From the IMG/VR virus record IMGVR_UViG_3300008261_000027, positions 1 to 64,000 of that record: a stretch of DNA of 64,000 nucleotides. One strand, written 5' to 3'. The notes under the pieces were generated by a model, which did no database searches, was not told the DNA's origin, and worked only from the letters and a program-made list of their open reading frames with translations. Below are positions 29,466 through 39,004 of this stretch, piece after piece. The translations under genes were made by a program, and so were the position numbers. Origin of the DNA: a virus. Each line of letters opens with the position of its first letter. Positions within the stretch are counted from its first letter, which is position 1.

Positions 29466-32400
29466 TATTCAGCTGATGGGAATGCGCCTTTTGGCCCAAA
29501 CCTTGATATAAATTTATCAACAGCAGTTTTACCTGGTCTTAATCCGAAATAAAATAAGAACGGTGTTGATAAAATTTGTTTTGTGTTATTATAATTTGTT
29601 GTTGTAGGTTTAATTACAAAATCAACATCATTTGTCCATGCTTTGGATGCCCAGTTTCCTGTATCTCCAGTTCTAATCCATAGAGTACCAGTTAATGGAT
29701 TATTTTCAGTTCCAGTTGCTATTTCTAAAACTGTAAATCCTTCTTCTTGATTATTATAGTTTGTATGGGTTGTACCAGACCCAAACCCAGTTCCACCTTT
29801 TTCCCATAAATAAAATGGTACTTCTTGTGATGATTCTGTTAGTCTTCCTGGTTCATTTAAACACGACCTAACTCTATACCCCTCACCATCGTCTAAAACA
29901 AAATTTATTGGGATTGGACCACCATTTAATAATCCAGGATAAGATTCAACGTCCAATACTTGTGGGGTATAAACAGCATAATTTCTATTCTGTAAATCAA
30001 ATTCTTCAACACCAGCTTCATTATTAATTGATATTAATTGAAGTACATCACCATTCATCACATCACCTGAGGATGTGTAACCAGTATTTTCAAAAAATGA
30101 ATTATAATCACCTGTTGTACTACTACCTGTCGCTAAGTAATCTAATTTATAATTAATATATAAACCTAATAATTCTTTAAAATTTTGATACGACGTTGGG
30201 CCAATATTTCTAATAACGGAACAATTTGGGTCTAATGAAGGATCGGTGCAAATTTCTTTAATAAACTCATCTCTAGGGCCCAAATCAACTATTGTTGTTG
30301 GGTGACCTAATGTTCCATTGGCAGTATTAAATGAACTTCCGTTAAACCGTGTTGATCTATAGTAAAATCTTTTGTGTGGATTTTCTGGAGAACCAGCTTT
30401 AAAATATACCAAGTCTGTACAATATTTTGTTCTTCTAACATTTAAATCTAACGTTTCTTCATCGTCCCATCTAACTTTTGCTTTGAACGGAAACATATAT
30501 AATGCACCATGTAACCAATTATCAATAAACTTATAATTTGCAATACCGCCACAAAATACTTTAGCAACTAACTTTCTTCTAGCATACTCTGTTATCGCAT
30601 CAAAATTATCCCCCCAATTAGATATACTCGCCGCAGGTATAATTGTAAATAAACCATATCTAAATTCAGAATAACCACTATGTGTACCACATGTACCACA
30701 CGGATTCTGATTAACACCCATAATAACTTGACCCACCGGAATTTGACCAGATGGGCATGTTGTTCCAGTAACAATATTGCTTGAGGTTAATCCACTATAT
30801 GGTGTTGATGAATTACTTGTACAATAGGTACCATATACAATACTTTCTTTATATACCGTAACATATTGTTGACATCCACCTTCTAGTTCACTATTAAGAC
30901 CACTATTTGTTGCACCACCATTTAATGATGTTTGTGTGTCGAATATTTTATATTGTATTTGTGAAGTTGGCTCAGTAGTACCTCCAACATAACTTTTTTT
31001 AGTAGTGTCATCAAAATAGTATACAGTGTTTCCACTAATTGTTTCACTATTTAAATTTAATATTGTAGACCCACTACTAGCGGTAAATTTAACCATAAAT
31101 CTACCAGATTCATTTAACAACTGTGATTGATTATATGTACCGTTGTACGATGGGTTTAAATTTGATATTGGTGCGCATGTGTTTCCAGGAATAATAAAAT
31201 ATATTCTAGTTACTGATGTATCACTATCAGTATAACCGGAACAACCATACGTAGCCATGTAATTATCCGGTATAGCAAAACCACTAGCGGCCTGCGTAAA
31301 TAATGTTTCTGGATCTTCATTTAATACCGGGGGCTCGTTAGTATAATCTAGGTTATCACAAGTTTCACATTCTGGATATATTGCAATACCTAATCTAACT
31401 GTACCAAATCTTTGTAATGGTTCAATAACTTTTGCATCAACATCAATTATACCGCCGGCTCTGAATGGATAATAATCAATAATTGTAACACCAAGTGCTC
31501 TTAAATAAATTCGCCAATTATATAAAGCCTGAAATGGAACTATTATTATCTGAATAGCAGCAATAAGTGTATAATAACTTATTCTCTCAAATGTATTTAA
31601 AATAATTGCCAATAAAATAGAAAAAGAAATTACTTTAGTTGCATGATTAATTGGTGGTGTTAATGCATTATTTTGACAATCATCTTCTTCTTTTGGCGCA
31701 ATTTGAGTGATGCCTAATTGCTCGCTCCCATATGATCCAATAAATGATGATACACTATAAACTTTATTATAGTTAAATCTATAAAAATAATCTTTAGGGT
31801 AATATGACCCTAATTGGTTATTAAAAATCATGGTATCACTTAAAGCTGCAGATGGATAATCACTCCAGTTTGTTGACCAGGCATAGGATTCATCTTGTTG
31901 TGATGTATATTCTCTAATATTAGGAATTAGATAAGAACCAATAGTCCTAACTCTACCTAAAGATTCATTTTTAGAAGATATTCTAAATCTATAACATGCT
32001 GAAGTTGGTACACCTTTGTTTGGGTCGTTCGTTATTTCGTTTTCACCAAATTCATTTGTATAAACATACTCCAAATTCATAGGTAACGTTATAGCAAATG
32101 AACCACTATCATCAATATCTCCATCAAATTCCAAATATTCTAAAACCGGTCTTCCGTTTGAATCTTTTGAATTTGTAAATCTTAAAATTTCAATCTTAGC
32201 TTCTTCAGTAACTAATAAACATTTGTTTCCCATTCCTGATCTTGGTGTACAGTTTTTGTTTACTGCACTATTACCTTGATCTGAGAATATTGACCCCAAT
32301 AGATATGCTTTGGGTTCTATTTTAACCCCCTGTTCGGATAAATCGAAATCGGTTCTAGTTATACCTATTTGACATAAATCTGCGTTACCCCAAAACGGAG

Positions 32401-33064
32401 CCACGTCTACTGTTTTATCAAAAGAAACGATTTGTGGTAATGAAGCGTAATCTGTTGATGATTTAAAGGAATATGTATTTTTGAATGAATCAATACCTCT
32501 ACCTTGTTTAATAAAATCATCGGGTCTTAATGAAAAACAACCGATATCTGATAAATCGACGTCAACATGAATTTGTTGTTCACCAAGTGGAACCCCCCAT
32601 ATCATAAAGTCACCAGATGAGTTTGTTTTTGCTGTGTATTTGTAATATTTCTCAAATACTTCAAGATACTCTTCTCTACCTAATATATCTGATTGATCTG
32701 GAAAAGTACCGGTTGGCTCATGTCCGCCGTGCTGTTTTCTTGATGGTAATAAATTATATCGATACCCATCACTGTTTAAATCTTTTATTACCTTATAAGG
32801 ATATAATTGTGAAATAAGTGGATCTAATTCATCTTGTTCTGCTAATGGTACGAAAATTGAAACCCTTGCATTTGGTACTCCAAGACCATTATTAACAGAA
32901 ATTCTACCACAAACAACGCCGTAATCAGCACACAGAGACGTATATGCGTCTTGTTGTGTAAATTTTAAAGACAGTATTTCTAGCAGGTCGTAATTTTGTT
33001 TTAATTCAACAACAACTCGCTTATCTGTGTTTAAATTGGTATTAATTCTGTGCTTCTGAACCAT
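29465..33064 (-). CDS. Large baseplate wedge-position protein with hydrophobic segments
   Basis: 1199 residues, directly after gp6-like, where T4 has gp7. Residues about 45-70 (VCGRISVNNGLGVPNARVSI) and 140-165 (TNSSGDFMIWGVPLGEQQIH) look like a carboxypeptidase-regulatory/CNA-B-type beta sandwich. Residues about 475-520 contain two strongly hydrophobic stretches (VISFSILLAIILNTF and YYTLIAAIQIIIVPF), unusual for a baseplate protein. The middle and C-terminal parts are Cys-rich and beta-type (CDNLDYTNEPPVL). No enzyme motif. Start: ATG 6 nt after TATTTATA. Confidence 0.65.
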   Translation of the reverse strand: MVQKHRINTNLNTDKRVVVELKQNYDLLEILSLKFTQQDAYTSLCADYGVVCGRISVNNGLGVPNARVSIFVPLAEQDELDPLISQLYPYKVIKDLNSDGYRYNLLPSRKQHGGHEPTGTFPDQSDILGREEYLEVFEKYYKYTAKTNSSGDFMIWGVPLGEQQIHVDVDLSDIGCFSLRPDDFIKQGRGIDSFKNTYSFKSSTDYASLPQIVSFDKTVDVAPFWGNADLCQIGITRTDFDLSEQGVKIEPKAYLLGSIFSDQGNSAVNKNCTPRSGMGNKCLLVTEEAKIEILRFTNSKDSNGRPVLEYLEFDGDIDDSGSFAITLPMNLEYVYTNEFGENEITNDPNKGVPTSACYRFRISSKNESLGRVRTIGSYLIPNIREYTSQQDESYAWSTNWSDYPSAALSDTMIFNNQLGSYYPKDYFYRFNYNKVYSVSSFIGSYGSEQLGITQIAPKEEDDCQNNALTPPINHATKVISFSILLAIILNTFERISYYTLIAAIQIIIVPFQALYNWRIYLRALGVTIIDYYPFRAGGIIDVDAKVIEPLQRFGTVRLGIAIYPECETCDNLDYTNEPPVLNEDPETLFTQAASGFAIPDNYMATYGCSGYTDSDTSVTRIYFIIPGNTCAPISNLNPSYNGTYNQSQLLNESGRFMVKFTASSGSTILNLNSETISGNTVYYFDDTTKKSYVGGTTEPTSQIQYKIFDTQTSLNGGATNSGLNSELEGGCQQYVTVYKESIVYGTYCTSNSSTPYSGLTSSNIVTGTTCPSGQIPVGQVIMGVNQNPCGTCGTHSGYSEFRYGLFTIIPAASISNWGDNFDAITEYARRKLVAKVFCGGIANYKFIDNWLHGALYMFPFKAKVRWDDEETLDLNVRRTKYCTDLVYFKAGSPENPHKRFYYRSTRFNGSSFNTANGTLGHPTTIVDLGPRDEFIKEICTDPSLDPNCSVIRNIGPTSYQNFKELLGLYINYKLDYLATGSSTTGDYNSFFENTGYTSSGDVMNGDVLQLISINNEAGVEEFDLQNRNYAVYTPQVLDVESYPGLLNGGPIPINFVLDDGEGYRVRSCLNEPGRLTESSQEVPFYLWEKGGTGFGSGTTHTNYNNQEEGFTVLEIATGTENNPLTGTLWIRTGDTGNWASKAWTNDVDFVIKPTTTNYNNTKQILSTPFLFYFGLRPGKTAVDKFISRFGPKGAFPSAE

Positions 33065-33070
33065 ATTAAC

Positions 33071-33078
33071 TATAAATA
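33071..33078 (-). promoter_or_regulatory. TATTTATA start-proximal motif
   Basis: Minus strand reads TATTTATAGTTAATATG, with the octamer 6 nt before the ATG at 33064. The following GTTA is shared with the copy before gp25. It lies in a 60-nt gap after the gp6-like gene. Confidence 0.4.
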
Positions 33079-33124
33079 GAAACTTATCAATTTTCTGTAG
33101 TTAAAAAGATAAGTAAAAAATAGA

Positions 33125-34957
33125 TTAATATGTAGGGATATCTAGAGTTTTTACTCTAACCTGAATGTCTTTATTAGGGAATCTTATTTGAAAAATCTGA
33201 TTAGATTTCATATAAATCGCCATATCTTTTTGTAAGATTTCTTTGGTTGCGGGATCTTTATAAGCTTGGGCTACTTGGGATGACGAATATTCTCCACCAA
33301 CTTTATTGAAAACTCTAACCTCAATTACGTTGACAACACCAGAAACATTGTTAACCTCTTTCATCAATTCACCAATGAATAATGGGTCACCCATTTTTCT
33401 TTTGTCAATCGAAAAATATTCTCTTACTGCTGTTATAATTTCTCTAATAACTTCTGTTTGATTTTGATTTTTATCTAATAAAACATCCAATTTTAATTCA
33501 AAGTCAATAACTTCACCACTAACAATATCAATATAGTCATTTATCATTCTATACTCTGCCAAATAATTTAATATATTTTGCTTTAGCGTATTTGACACAA
33601 TATTTGTTAAATTCCCTTTTTCATCATAAGATAATAATTTGATTCTTACTTTATTATCTTCTTCCATTACATTCACTTTAGCTGGTGCACCATATGTTGA
33701 TGGCATTGTTTCAATTAATGATTTGTAATCATTTAATGTTACCGCTCTGTTTTGTGCTGCAAAATTGTAAGATATCATACCTCTCAATTCCTCAATAGTT
33801 GGTTGATCTGCACCACCAACAGCTGGAGTTACGTTTGTAACAGTTAATGATTGTATAACTTGTGAATTTACATTTGCTGCTGGTCCATTAACAATAAACT
33901 CCGAATTTTCTATGTTATTAAGAACACCAACACCTAAATTACTCTCTTTACCACCACCAATTCTATATTTTACAAATAAGGTAGTGTCTTGTTTAGGTAT
34001 AGCCCCCAAAGACATATTATTTAAGTAAGTCGCTAAATTAACCTTAAGGGTGTTTGTTATATAGTTATCCAAATTGTCTAGCGGATCAACATTTCCAGAT
34101 CCAAAAGTTATGAAAAAATAACCTTCTGGGGTATACTCTGTGATAAATTTATTATTTACACTAATGTATTGTCCAGCTTTAAAATTAGCTCTATCTGAAG
34201 TTGCTGTTGTATTTGGAACAAAAACTTTATCTTGTACTAGAGCTTTTACTTCATACCATTTATTCAATGGTGCGTTAAATTCAGAATTGGTTGGGTTTGT
34301 TGTAAAATTGGTTCCATCTTTATGTATGATAGATGATACCCCTAAAACATTTTGTTCTGGTAAAACTAATTTTAAGAAAGGTTTTTGATCTTTTTGAGTA
34401 ATAACTTTTCTAAATATTTTTGTAACCCCGTTTACAACTGGTTCTCTTTTTGTTATCGTGTAAGAAATAATTTTACTATTTCCATCCAAATTTGGGATTT
34501 TTAATCTGTTTGATTCACCTCTTTCATTAAACGGATTTGAGAAATCAATATCTGAAACAGTTTCAAATATTTGACCGCCTCCAGAAATTTGTGTTCCGGC
34601 TCTTAATATACCTAAGTATCTATTATCTTCGGAATCACCTTTAACCGGAACAATAATACTAAAATCACATAATGCAACAGATGGTCTTAGTCCTGGAATT
34701 CTAATTCCATATGTTTTAGCAATATGAAATAAAGATTGTCTTTGTTGAGCAAAATCCAACATTGTTTCTTGCCATACCCTATCAATATGAAAATGCAAGT
34801 TATCGGTAACAGCCGCATTTAAATCCAATAAAACGGAAAATATTGACGCGTCGTTTGTATTTTGTATTAAGTCTGGGTAATACTCTTTAGTTAATTTAAC
34901 TAAATCTTGTCTTAACCCAGCAAAATCACGATTAGTATATGCTATTTTTTTGCTCAT
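33125..34957 (-). CDS. 6: Baseplate wedge protein, gp6-like (Baseplate J family)
   Basis: 610 residues. The N-terminus (YTNRDFAGLRQDLVKLTKEY, DASIFSVLLDLNAAVTDNL, GIRIPGLRPSVA) has the typical gp6/baseplate-J start, and the middle LRGMISYNFAAQNRAVTLND is the conserved baseplate J segment (the T4 family shows R.av...Dy). The C-terminal region GDPLFIGELMKEVNNVSGV is also typical. gp6 dimers build the wedge ring around the hub and join wedges together. It follows gp25 at 1 nt spacing, as in T4-like modules. Length is close to T4 gp6 (660 residues). Confidence 0.88.
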   Translation of the reverse strand: MSKKIAYTNRDFAGLRQDLVKLTKEYYPDLIQNTNDASIFSVLLDLNAAVTDNLHFHIDRVWQETMLDFAQQRQSLFHIAKTYGIRIPGLRPSVALCDFSIIVPVKGDSEDNRYLGILRAGTQISGGGQIFETVSDIDFSNPFNERGESNRLKIPNLDGNSKIISYTITKREPVVNGVTKIFRKVITQKDQKPFLKLVLPEQNVLGVSSIIHKDGTNFTTNPTNSEFNAPLNKWYEVKALVQDKVFVPNTTATSDRANFKAGQYISVNNKFITEYTPEGYFFITFGSGNVDPLDNLDNYITNTLKVNLATYLNNMSLGAIPKQDTTLFVKYRIGGGKESNLGVGVLNNIENSEFIVNGPAANVNSQVIQSLTVTNVTPAVGGADQPTIEELRGMISYNFAAQNRAVTLNDYKSLIETMPSTYGAPAKVNVMEEDNKVRIKLLSYDEKGNLTNIVSNTLKQNILNYLAEYRMINDYIDIVSGEVIDFELKLDVLLDKNQNQTEVIREIITAVREYFSIDKRKMGDPLFIGELMKEVNNVSGVVNVIEVRVFNKVGGEYSSSQVAQAYKDPATKEILQKDMAIYMKSNQIFQIRFPNKDIQVRVKTLDIPTY

Positions 34958-34958
34958 A

Positions 34959-35414
34959 TTATATATTGATAATTATAAAATCTGAAGTGACAAAAGTTGA
35001 ATTATTTGTTGTATAATCAATTCTTATTTTTGCTGTATAAGGCTTTGTTGAAGAACTTCCTATTCTAAATAATCTACTATCTTGTTCTTCTTTAACAGAA
35101 GACGAAGAGTCTTCTGACTCTATTTCCGGATTCGTTATTTTTATTGAATTTATTTCTAAATTTGGTATATATGCTGCAACAGTTTCTCTAATATCTTCTT
35201 CAATATTTGAATAAGTTACAGAATCGTTTGGTTCAAAAATATACTCATACAATCTAGTGCCAAAATCGGGTAAGAAATATCTACTACCCTTTCTCGTTAA
35301 AAGTAAGTGAACAAGATTTGCACGAACTTCCTCGTCTACTGATTGAGTCATTCTTACATAGTCTCCTACGAAACTATCTCTAAATGGAAAATCTATACCG
35401 TATTTTGAACTCAT
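34959..35414 (-). CDS. 25: Baseplate wedge protein, gp25-like
   Basis: 151 residues from the ATG at 35414 (MSSKYGIDFPFRD). An in-frame ATG at 35432 would put the TATTTATA motif inside the gene and is less likely. LLLTRKGSRYFLPDFGTRLY and EYIFEPND at about 40-70 are the gp25/GPW family core. gp25 is the small wedge core protein to which the sheath attaches. An acidic/Ser-rich insertion (ESEDSSSSVKEEQDSRL) near residue 105-120 is longer than in T4 (132 residues). First gene of the wedge operon, behind a terminator and two TATTTATA copies. Confidence 0.88.
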   Translation of the reverse strand: MSSKYGIDFPFRDSFVGDYVRMTQSVDEEVRANLVHLLLTRKGSRYFLPDFGTRLYEYIFEPNDSVTYSNIEEDIRETVAAYIPNLEINSIKITNPEIESEDSSSSVKEEQDSRLFRIGSSSTKPYTAKIRIDYTTNNSTFVTSDFIIINI

Positions 35415-35417
35415 AAC

Positions 35418-35425
35418 TATAAATA
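35418..35425 (-). promoter_or_regulatory. TATTTATA motif adjacent to gp25 start
   Basis: Minus strand TATTTATAGTTATG, octamer 3 nt before the ATG at 35414. With this spacing it is unlikely to be the only promoter; a second copy is at 35445-35452. Confidence 0.35.
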
Positions 35426-35444
35426 TAAACAATAAGAAAATAGA

Positions 35445-35452
35445 TATAAATA
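35445..35452 (-). promoter_or_regulatory. Second TATTTATA motif before gp25
   Basis: Minus-strand TATTTATA 30 nt before the gp25 ATG, immediately after the U-tract of the terminator at 35452-35488. Good position for a promoter of the wedge operon. Confidence 0.45.
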
Positions 35453-35488
35453 AAAAATCGCGACACTTTCCTAAAAAAATGTCGCGAT
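35452..35488 (-). terminator. Rho-independent terminator after nrdA
   Basis: Minus-strand stem AUCGCGACA / UGUCGCGAU (9 bp) with a 14-nt loop, followed by six U residues. It separates the nucleotide/DNA metabolism block from the wedge operon. A nearby extra GCGACAC copy could form an alternative stem. Confidence 0.85.
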
Positions 35489-35568
35489 AAGTGTCGCAAT
35501 AATAGTGACTTGATATTTGCGCCCTATATTCTCAAGTCCTGGGTACTCAAGGGGCACCACCCATTATC

Positions 35569-38001
35569 TTATGAACCACATCCTTCACACTCAAAAGGTG
35601 AATCTGTAGGTCTTTGTGCTGTCATAATAAGCTCAGGTGTTTCTTCACTTATAATTGCGTTATTCGTTGGCGTTGAATATGATACCGTTTGTTGTACTTG
35701 CTCAACAGGTTTATTAGCTGAAGTATCAATTCCTAATCCTTTTAACGGATCTACAGCCGATCTTGTTCTCAGATAGTACATACCAGTTTTTAATCCCATT
35801 TTCCAGCCAAATAAATGAGCGGCAAGAAGTTTTGGTTTAGTTGCATCAGCAATAAATAAATTCAATGATTGTGATTGATCAATAAAAATAGATCTATTTG
35901 CTGCCATTTGTAGTAATCTTTTTTGTGACATCTCCCAAACGGTTTTGTAAACTTCTTTAACATCTGTAGGTATTTCTGGAATATTTTGTACCGAACCATT
36001 TTCAAGAATTAGTTTCTTTTTAATATCCTCGTTCCACAAATTAAGAGACATCAATTTTTTAACTAGGTGTTTGTTTACAACAATGAATTCACCACCAAGT
36101 GTTCTTCTTGAGTATAGATTTGTTGTAAATGGCTCAAACGCTTCGTTGTTACCCAAAATTTGGGCGGTTGACGCTGTTGGCATTGGTGCAACGAGTAATG
36201 AGTTTCTAACACCAAATTTAACAACCTCTTTTCTTAGACTTTTCCAATCCCAACGACCAGATAATTCTTTGTCTGTTTTACCCCACATTTCAAATTGGAA
36301 AACGCCTTTTTCAATTGGCGCCCCTGATATTGATTCATATGGACCAACCTCTTTAGATATATCTTTAGAAGATGTCATTGCGGCAAAATAAATTGTTTCG
36401 AATATGTCTGTTTGCAATTTATCTGCTTCATCACTTTCAAATGGAATATCCAACATACAGAATACATCTGCCAATCCTTGAATACCCAAACCAACTGGTC
36501 TATGTTTAAAATTAGATCTTTTTGTCTCTTCTGTTGGATAGAAATTCAAATCAATAACATTATTCAAGTTTTTAACAACTTGATATGTGTATTCATAAAG
36601 TAGATCGTGATTAAATTCACCATCAACAACATATTTTGGTAATGCAATTGATGCTAAATTACAAACGGCTTGTTCAGTTGGCGAACTATATTCAATAATT
36701 TCGGTACACAAATTTGAAGATTTAATTGTGCCTAAATTCTTTTGATTTGATTTATAATTAGCTGGATCTTTATACAGCATATAAGGTGTACCAGTTTCGA
36801 TTTGAGCAGTTAAAATTGCATCCATCAATTTTCTAGCCTTAATAACCTTTCTTGCTTTACCTTCTTGCTCATACTGTTCATAAAGCTTAGTGAATGCTTT
36901 ATTTTCTGGTGAATCATATGCATCAGACAATCCTGGCGCCTCATCTGGAGAAAATAATGACCAATCACCATCTGATTCTACGCGTTGCATAAATAAATCC
37001 GGTGTCCACATTGCAAGGAACAAATCCCTTGCCCTTAATTCTTCCTTACCATGATTTTTTCTTAGGTCAATAAATTCAAAAACATCTGAATGCCATGGTT
37101 CAAGATAAATCGCAAAAGAACCTTTTCTCTTACCACCTTGATTAATCCAACGAGCAACCTCATTATATGTTTTCAACATTGGTAATAATCCATCTGACAT
37201 TCCTCCAGTTCCTTTAATGTATGCACCTTTAGCTCGCACATCATGAACGTGCAAACCAATACCTCCAGCCCATTTAGAAATCTTGGCAACGTCTTTGATT
37301 GTATCAAATAATCCATCGATATCATCACCTTTGTTACCAATTAAGAAACAAGAAGACATTTGTGGTCTACGTGTTCCGGCATTAAATAATGTTGGTGTTG
37401 CGTGTGTATAAAAATGTTGTGATAAATCATCATAAATTCTTAAAGCCATTTGTAAATCACCATTACAAATACCAACTGCAACACGCATGTATAGATATTG
37501 TGGTCTTTCAACAACACGTTCACCAATTTTCAAAAGATATGAACGTTCTAACGTTTTGAATCCAAAATAATCAAAGTCAAAATCTCTTGTTATAACAATC
37601 GCACCATCCAAAACGTCTTTGTTTTCCATAACAAATTTGTAAACATTGTCATCAATTAATGATGACTCTTTGTTTGTTTTTGGTTCAACAAATGAGTGAA
37701 GTTCTCTTATTGACTGTGAAAACTTCTTGGGTGTTGTTTTATGTAAATTTGTAACAGCCAGCCTACCAGCTAATCTAGCATAATCTGGATGTACTGTTGT
37801 CATAGATGCTGCAGTTTCTGAAGCTAATACATCTAACTCTGTTGTTGAAATACCGTCATATATCCCTTGAGTAACTTTTAATGTAATATATGTTGGGTCA
37901 ATGTATTCTAGATTTAAGTCTTCACACAAAGCGCCTATTCTTCTAGTTATCTTATCATATCTCATTTCCTCTAAGGAACCGTCTCTTTTTAATACTTTCA
38001 T
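35569..38001 (-). CDS. nrdA: Ribonucleoside-diphosphate reductase, large subunit
   Basis: 810 residues. It reduces ribonucleotides to deoxyribonucleotides with NrdB, supplying dNTPs for phage replication. The N-terminal ATP-cone (VLKRDGSLEEMRYDKITRRI) is present, as is the first redox cysteine in SSCFLIGN near 217. The active-site NLCTEI (Asn-x-Cys-x-Glu) is near 432, and the C-terminal redox pair is C805-x2-C808 (CEGC). PMPTASTAQILGNNEAFEP is the conserved barrel segment. The sequence follows the eukaryote/Bacteroidetes class Ia type. nrdB lies 15 nt upstream, so both are co-transcribed; a terminator follows. Confidence 0.95.
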   Translation of the reverse strand: MKVLKRDGSLEEMRYDKITRRIGALCEDLNLEYIDPTYITLKVTQGIYDGISTTELDVLASETAASMTTVHPDYARLAGRLAVTNLHKTTPKKFSQSIRELHSFVEPKTNKESSLIDDNVYKFVMENKDVLDGAIVITRDFDFDYFGFKTLERSYLLKIGERVVERPQYLYMRVAVGICNGDLQMALRIYDDLSQHFYTHATPTLFNAGTRRPQMSSCFLIGNKGDDIDGLFDTIKDVAKISKWAGGIGLHVHDVRAKGAYIKGTGGMSDGLLPMLKTYNEVARWINQGGKRKGSFAIYLEPWHSDVFEFIDLRKNHGKEELRARDLFLAMWTPDLFMQRVESDGDWSLFSPDEAPGLSDAYDSPENKAFTKLYEQYEQEGKARKVIKARKLMDAILTAQIETGTPYMLYKDPANYKSNQKNLGTIKSSNLCTEIIEYSSPTEQAVCNLASIALPKYVVDGEFNHDLLYEYTYQVVKNLNNVIDLNFYPTEETKRSNFKHRPVGLGIQGLADVFCMLDIPFESDEADKLQTDIFETIYFAAMTSSKDISKEVGPYESISGAPIEKGVFQFEMWGKTDKELSGRWDWKSLRKEVVKFGVRNSLLVAPMPTASTAQILGNNEAFEPFTTNLYSRRTLGGEFIVVNKHLVKKLMSLNLWNEDIKKKLILENGSVQNIPEIPTDVKEVYKTVWEMSQKRLLQMAANRSIFIDQSQSLNLFIADATKPKLLAAHLFGWKMGLKTGMYYLRTRSAVDPLKGLGIDTSANKPVEQVQQTVSYSTPTNNAIISEETPELIMTAQRPTDSPFECEGCGS

Positions 38002-38016
38002 TTTATTTATAATATT

Positions 38017-38988
38017 TTAAAAATCAAGATCACCAAATGCAGAACTTAAATCTTCTGCAGCATTATTAACTCCAGCTTTTTGATATTCAGCAACTCTCTT
38101 TTCAAAGAAATTAGTTTTTCCTTGTAAAGCAATATTTTGCATAAAATCAAATGGATTTTCTGAATTATAAACTTTAGGAACACCTAATGCCACCAATAAT
38201 CTATCTGTAACAAATTCAAGATACTGAGCCATTAAATCTGAGTTCATACCAATAAGTCTTACTGGTAATGCTTCAAGAATGAATTCTTTTTCAATCTCTA
38301 ATGCACCACAAATAATATCTCTAACCTGTTGCTGTGTTAATTTATTTTCAATATGATGATTAAACAAGTGACAAGCAAAATCACAATGCATCCCTTCGTC
38401 ACGAGAAATCAATTCATTAGAGAATGTTAATCCTGGCATTAGCCCTCTTTTCTTTAACCAGAAAATAGCACAGAAAGATCCAGAAAAGAAAATTCCTTCA
38501 ACTGCAGCAAAAGCAATAAGCCTTTCAACAAAGGTTCCCTTTTCAATGTATCTTAATGCCCATTCAGCTTTTCTTTTAATAGCTGGAACAGTTTCAATGG
38601 CATTAAATAATTTATTTTGTTCTTCTTTATCCTTGATGTATGTATCAATCAACAATGAATATGTCTCACTGTGAATGTTTTCCATCATAATCTGAAAGCC
38701 ATAAAACATTTTAGCTTCAGTATATTGAACGGCGTTAACAAAGTTCATTGCGATATTCTCGTTAACAATACCATCTGATGCCGCGAAGAAAGCTAATACA
38801 TGTTTAACAAAATGTTGCTCATCGGCATTCAATTTATTTTCCCAGTCATAGGTGTCTTGCTGCAAATCAATTTCTTCTGCAGTCCAAAAACACGCTTCTT
38901 GCTGTTTATAAAGTTTCCATAAATCATGATGTTCAATTGGGAAAAGGACGAAGCGTCCGGGATTGTCGATTAAAATCTTCTCGGTCAT
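38017..38988 (-). CDS. nrdB: Ribonucleoside-diphosphate reductase, small subunit
   Basis: 323 residues from the ATG at 38988 ([13 protein letters not shown]). An earlier in-frame start would overlap the helicase gene by 53 nt and is rejected. The di-iron site and radical tyrosine are intact: Asp41, Glu103, His106 and Tyr110 (ENIHSETY), later an EGIFFSGSF Glu and DEGMHCDF Glu/His. It generates the tyrosyl radical used by NrdA. The [15 protein letters not shown] pattern is that of eukaryotic and Bacteroidetes R2 proteins. It follows the gp41-like helicase by 16 nt. Confidence 0.94.
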   Translation of the reverse strand: MTEKILIDNPGRFVLFPIEHHDLWKLYKQQEACFWTAEEIDLQQDTYDWENKLNADEQHFVKHVLAFFAASDGIVNENIAMNFVNAVQYTEAKMFYGFQIMMENIHSETYSLLIDTYIKDKEEQNKLFNAIETVPAIKRKAEWALRYIEKGTFVERLIAFAAVEGIFFSGSFCAIFWLKKRGLMPGLTFSNELISRDEGMHCDFACHLFNHHIENKLTQQQVRDIICGALEIEKEFILEALPVRLIGMNSDLMAQYLEFVTDRLLVALGVPKVYNSENPFDFMQNIALQGKTNFFEKRVAEYQKAGVNNAAEDLSSAFGDLDF

Positions 38989-39004
38989 AATATTTGTTTT
39001 AATT

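Noticed and set aside
37990-38010. TATAAATA in minus-strand orientation before nrdA as a T4-type late promoter
   Set aside because: Single occurrence in an AT-rich 15-nt gap inside an operon; the recurring motif elsewhere has the opposite orientation.
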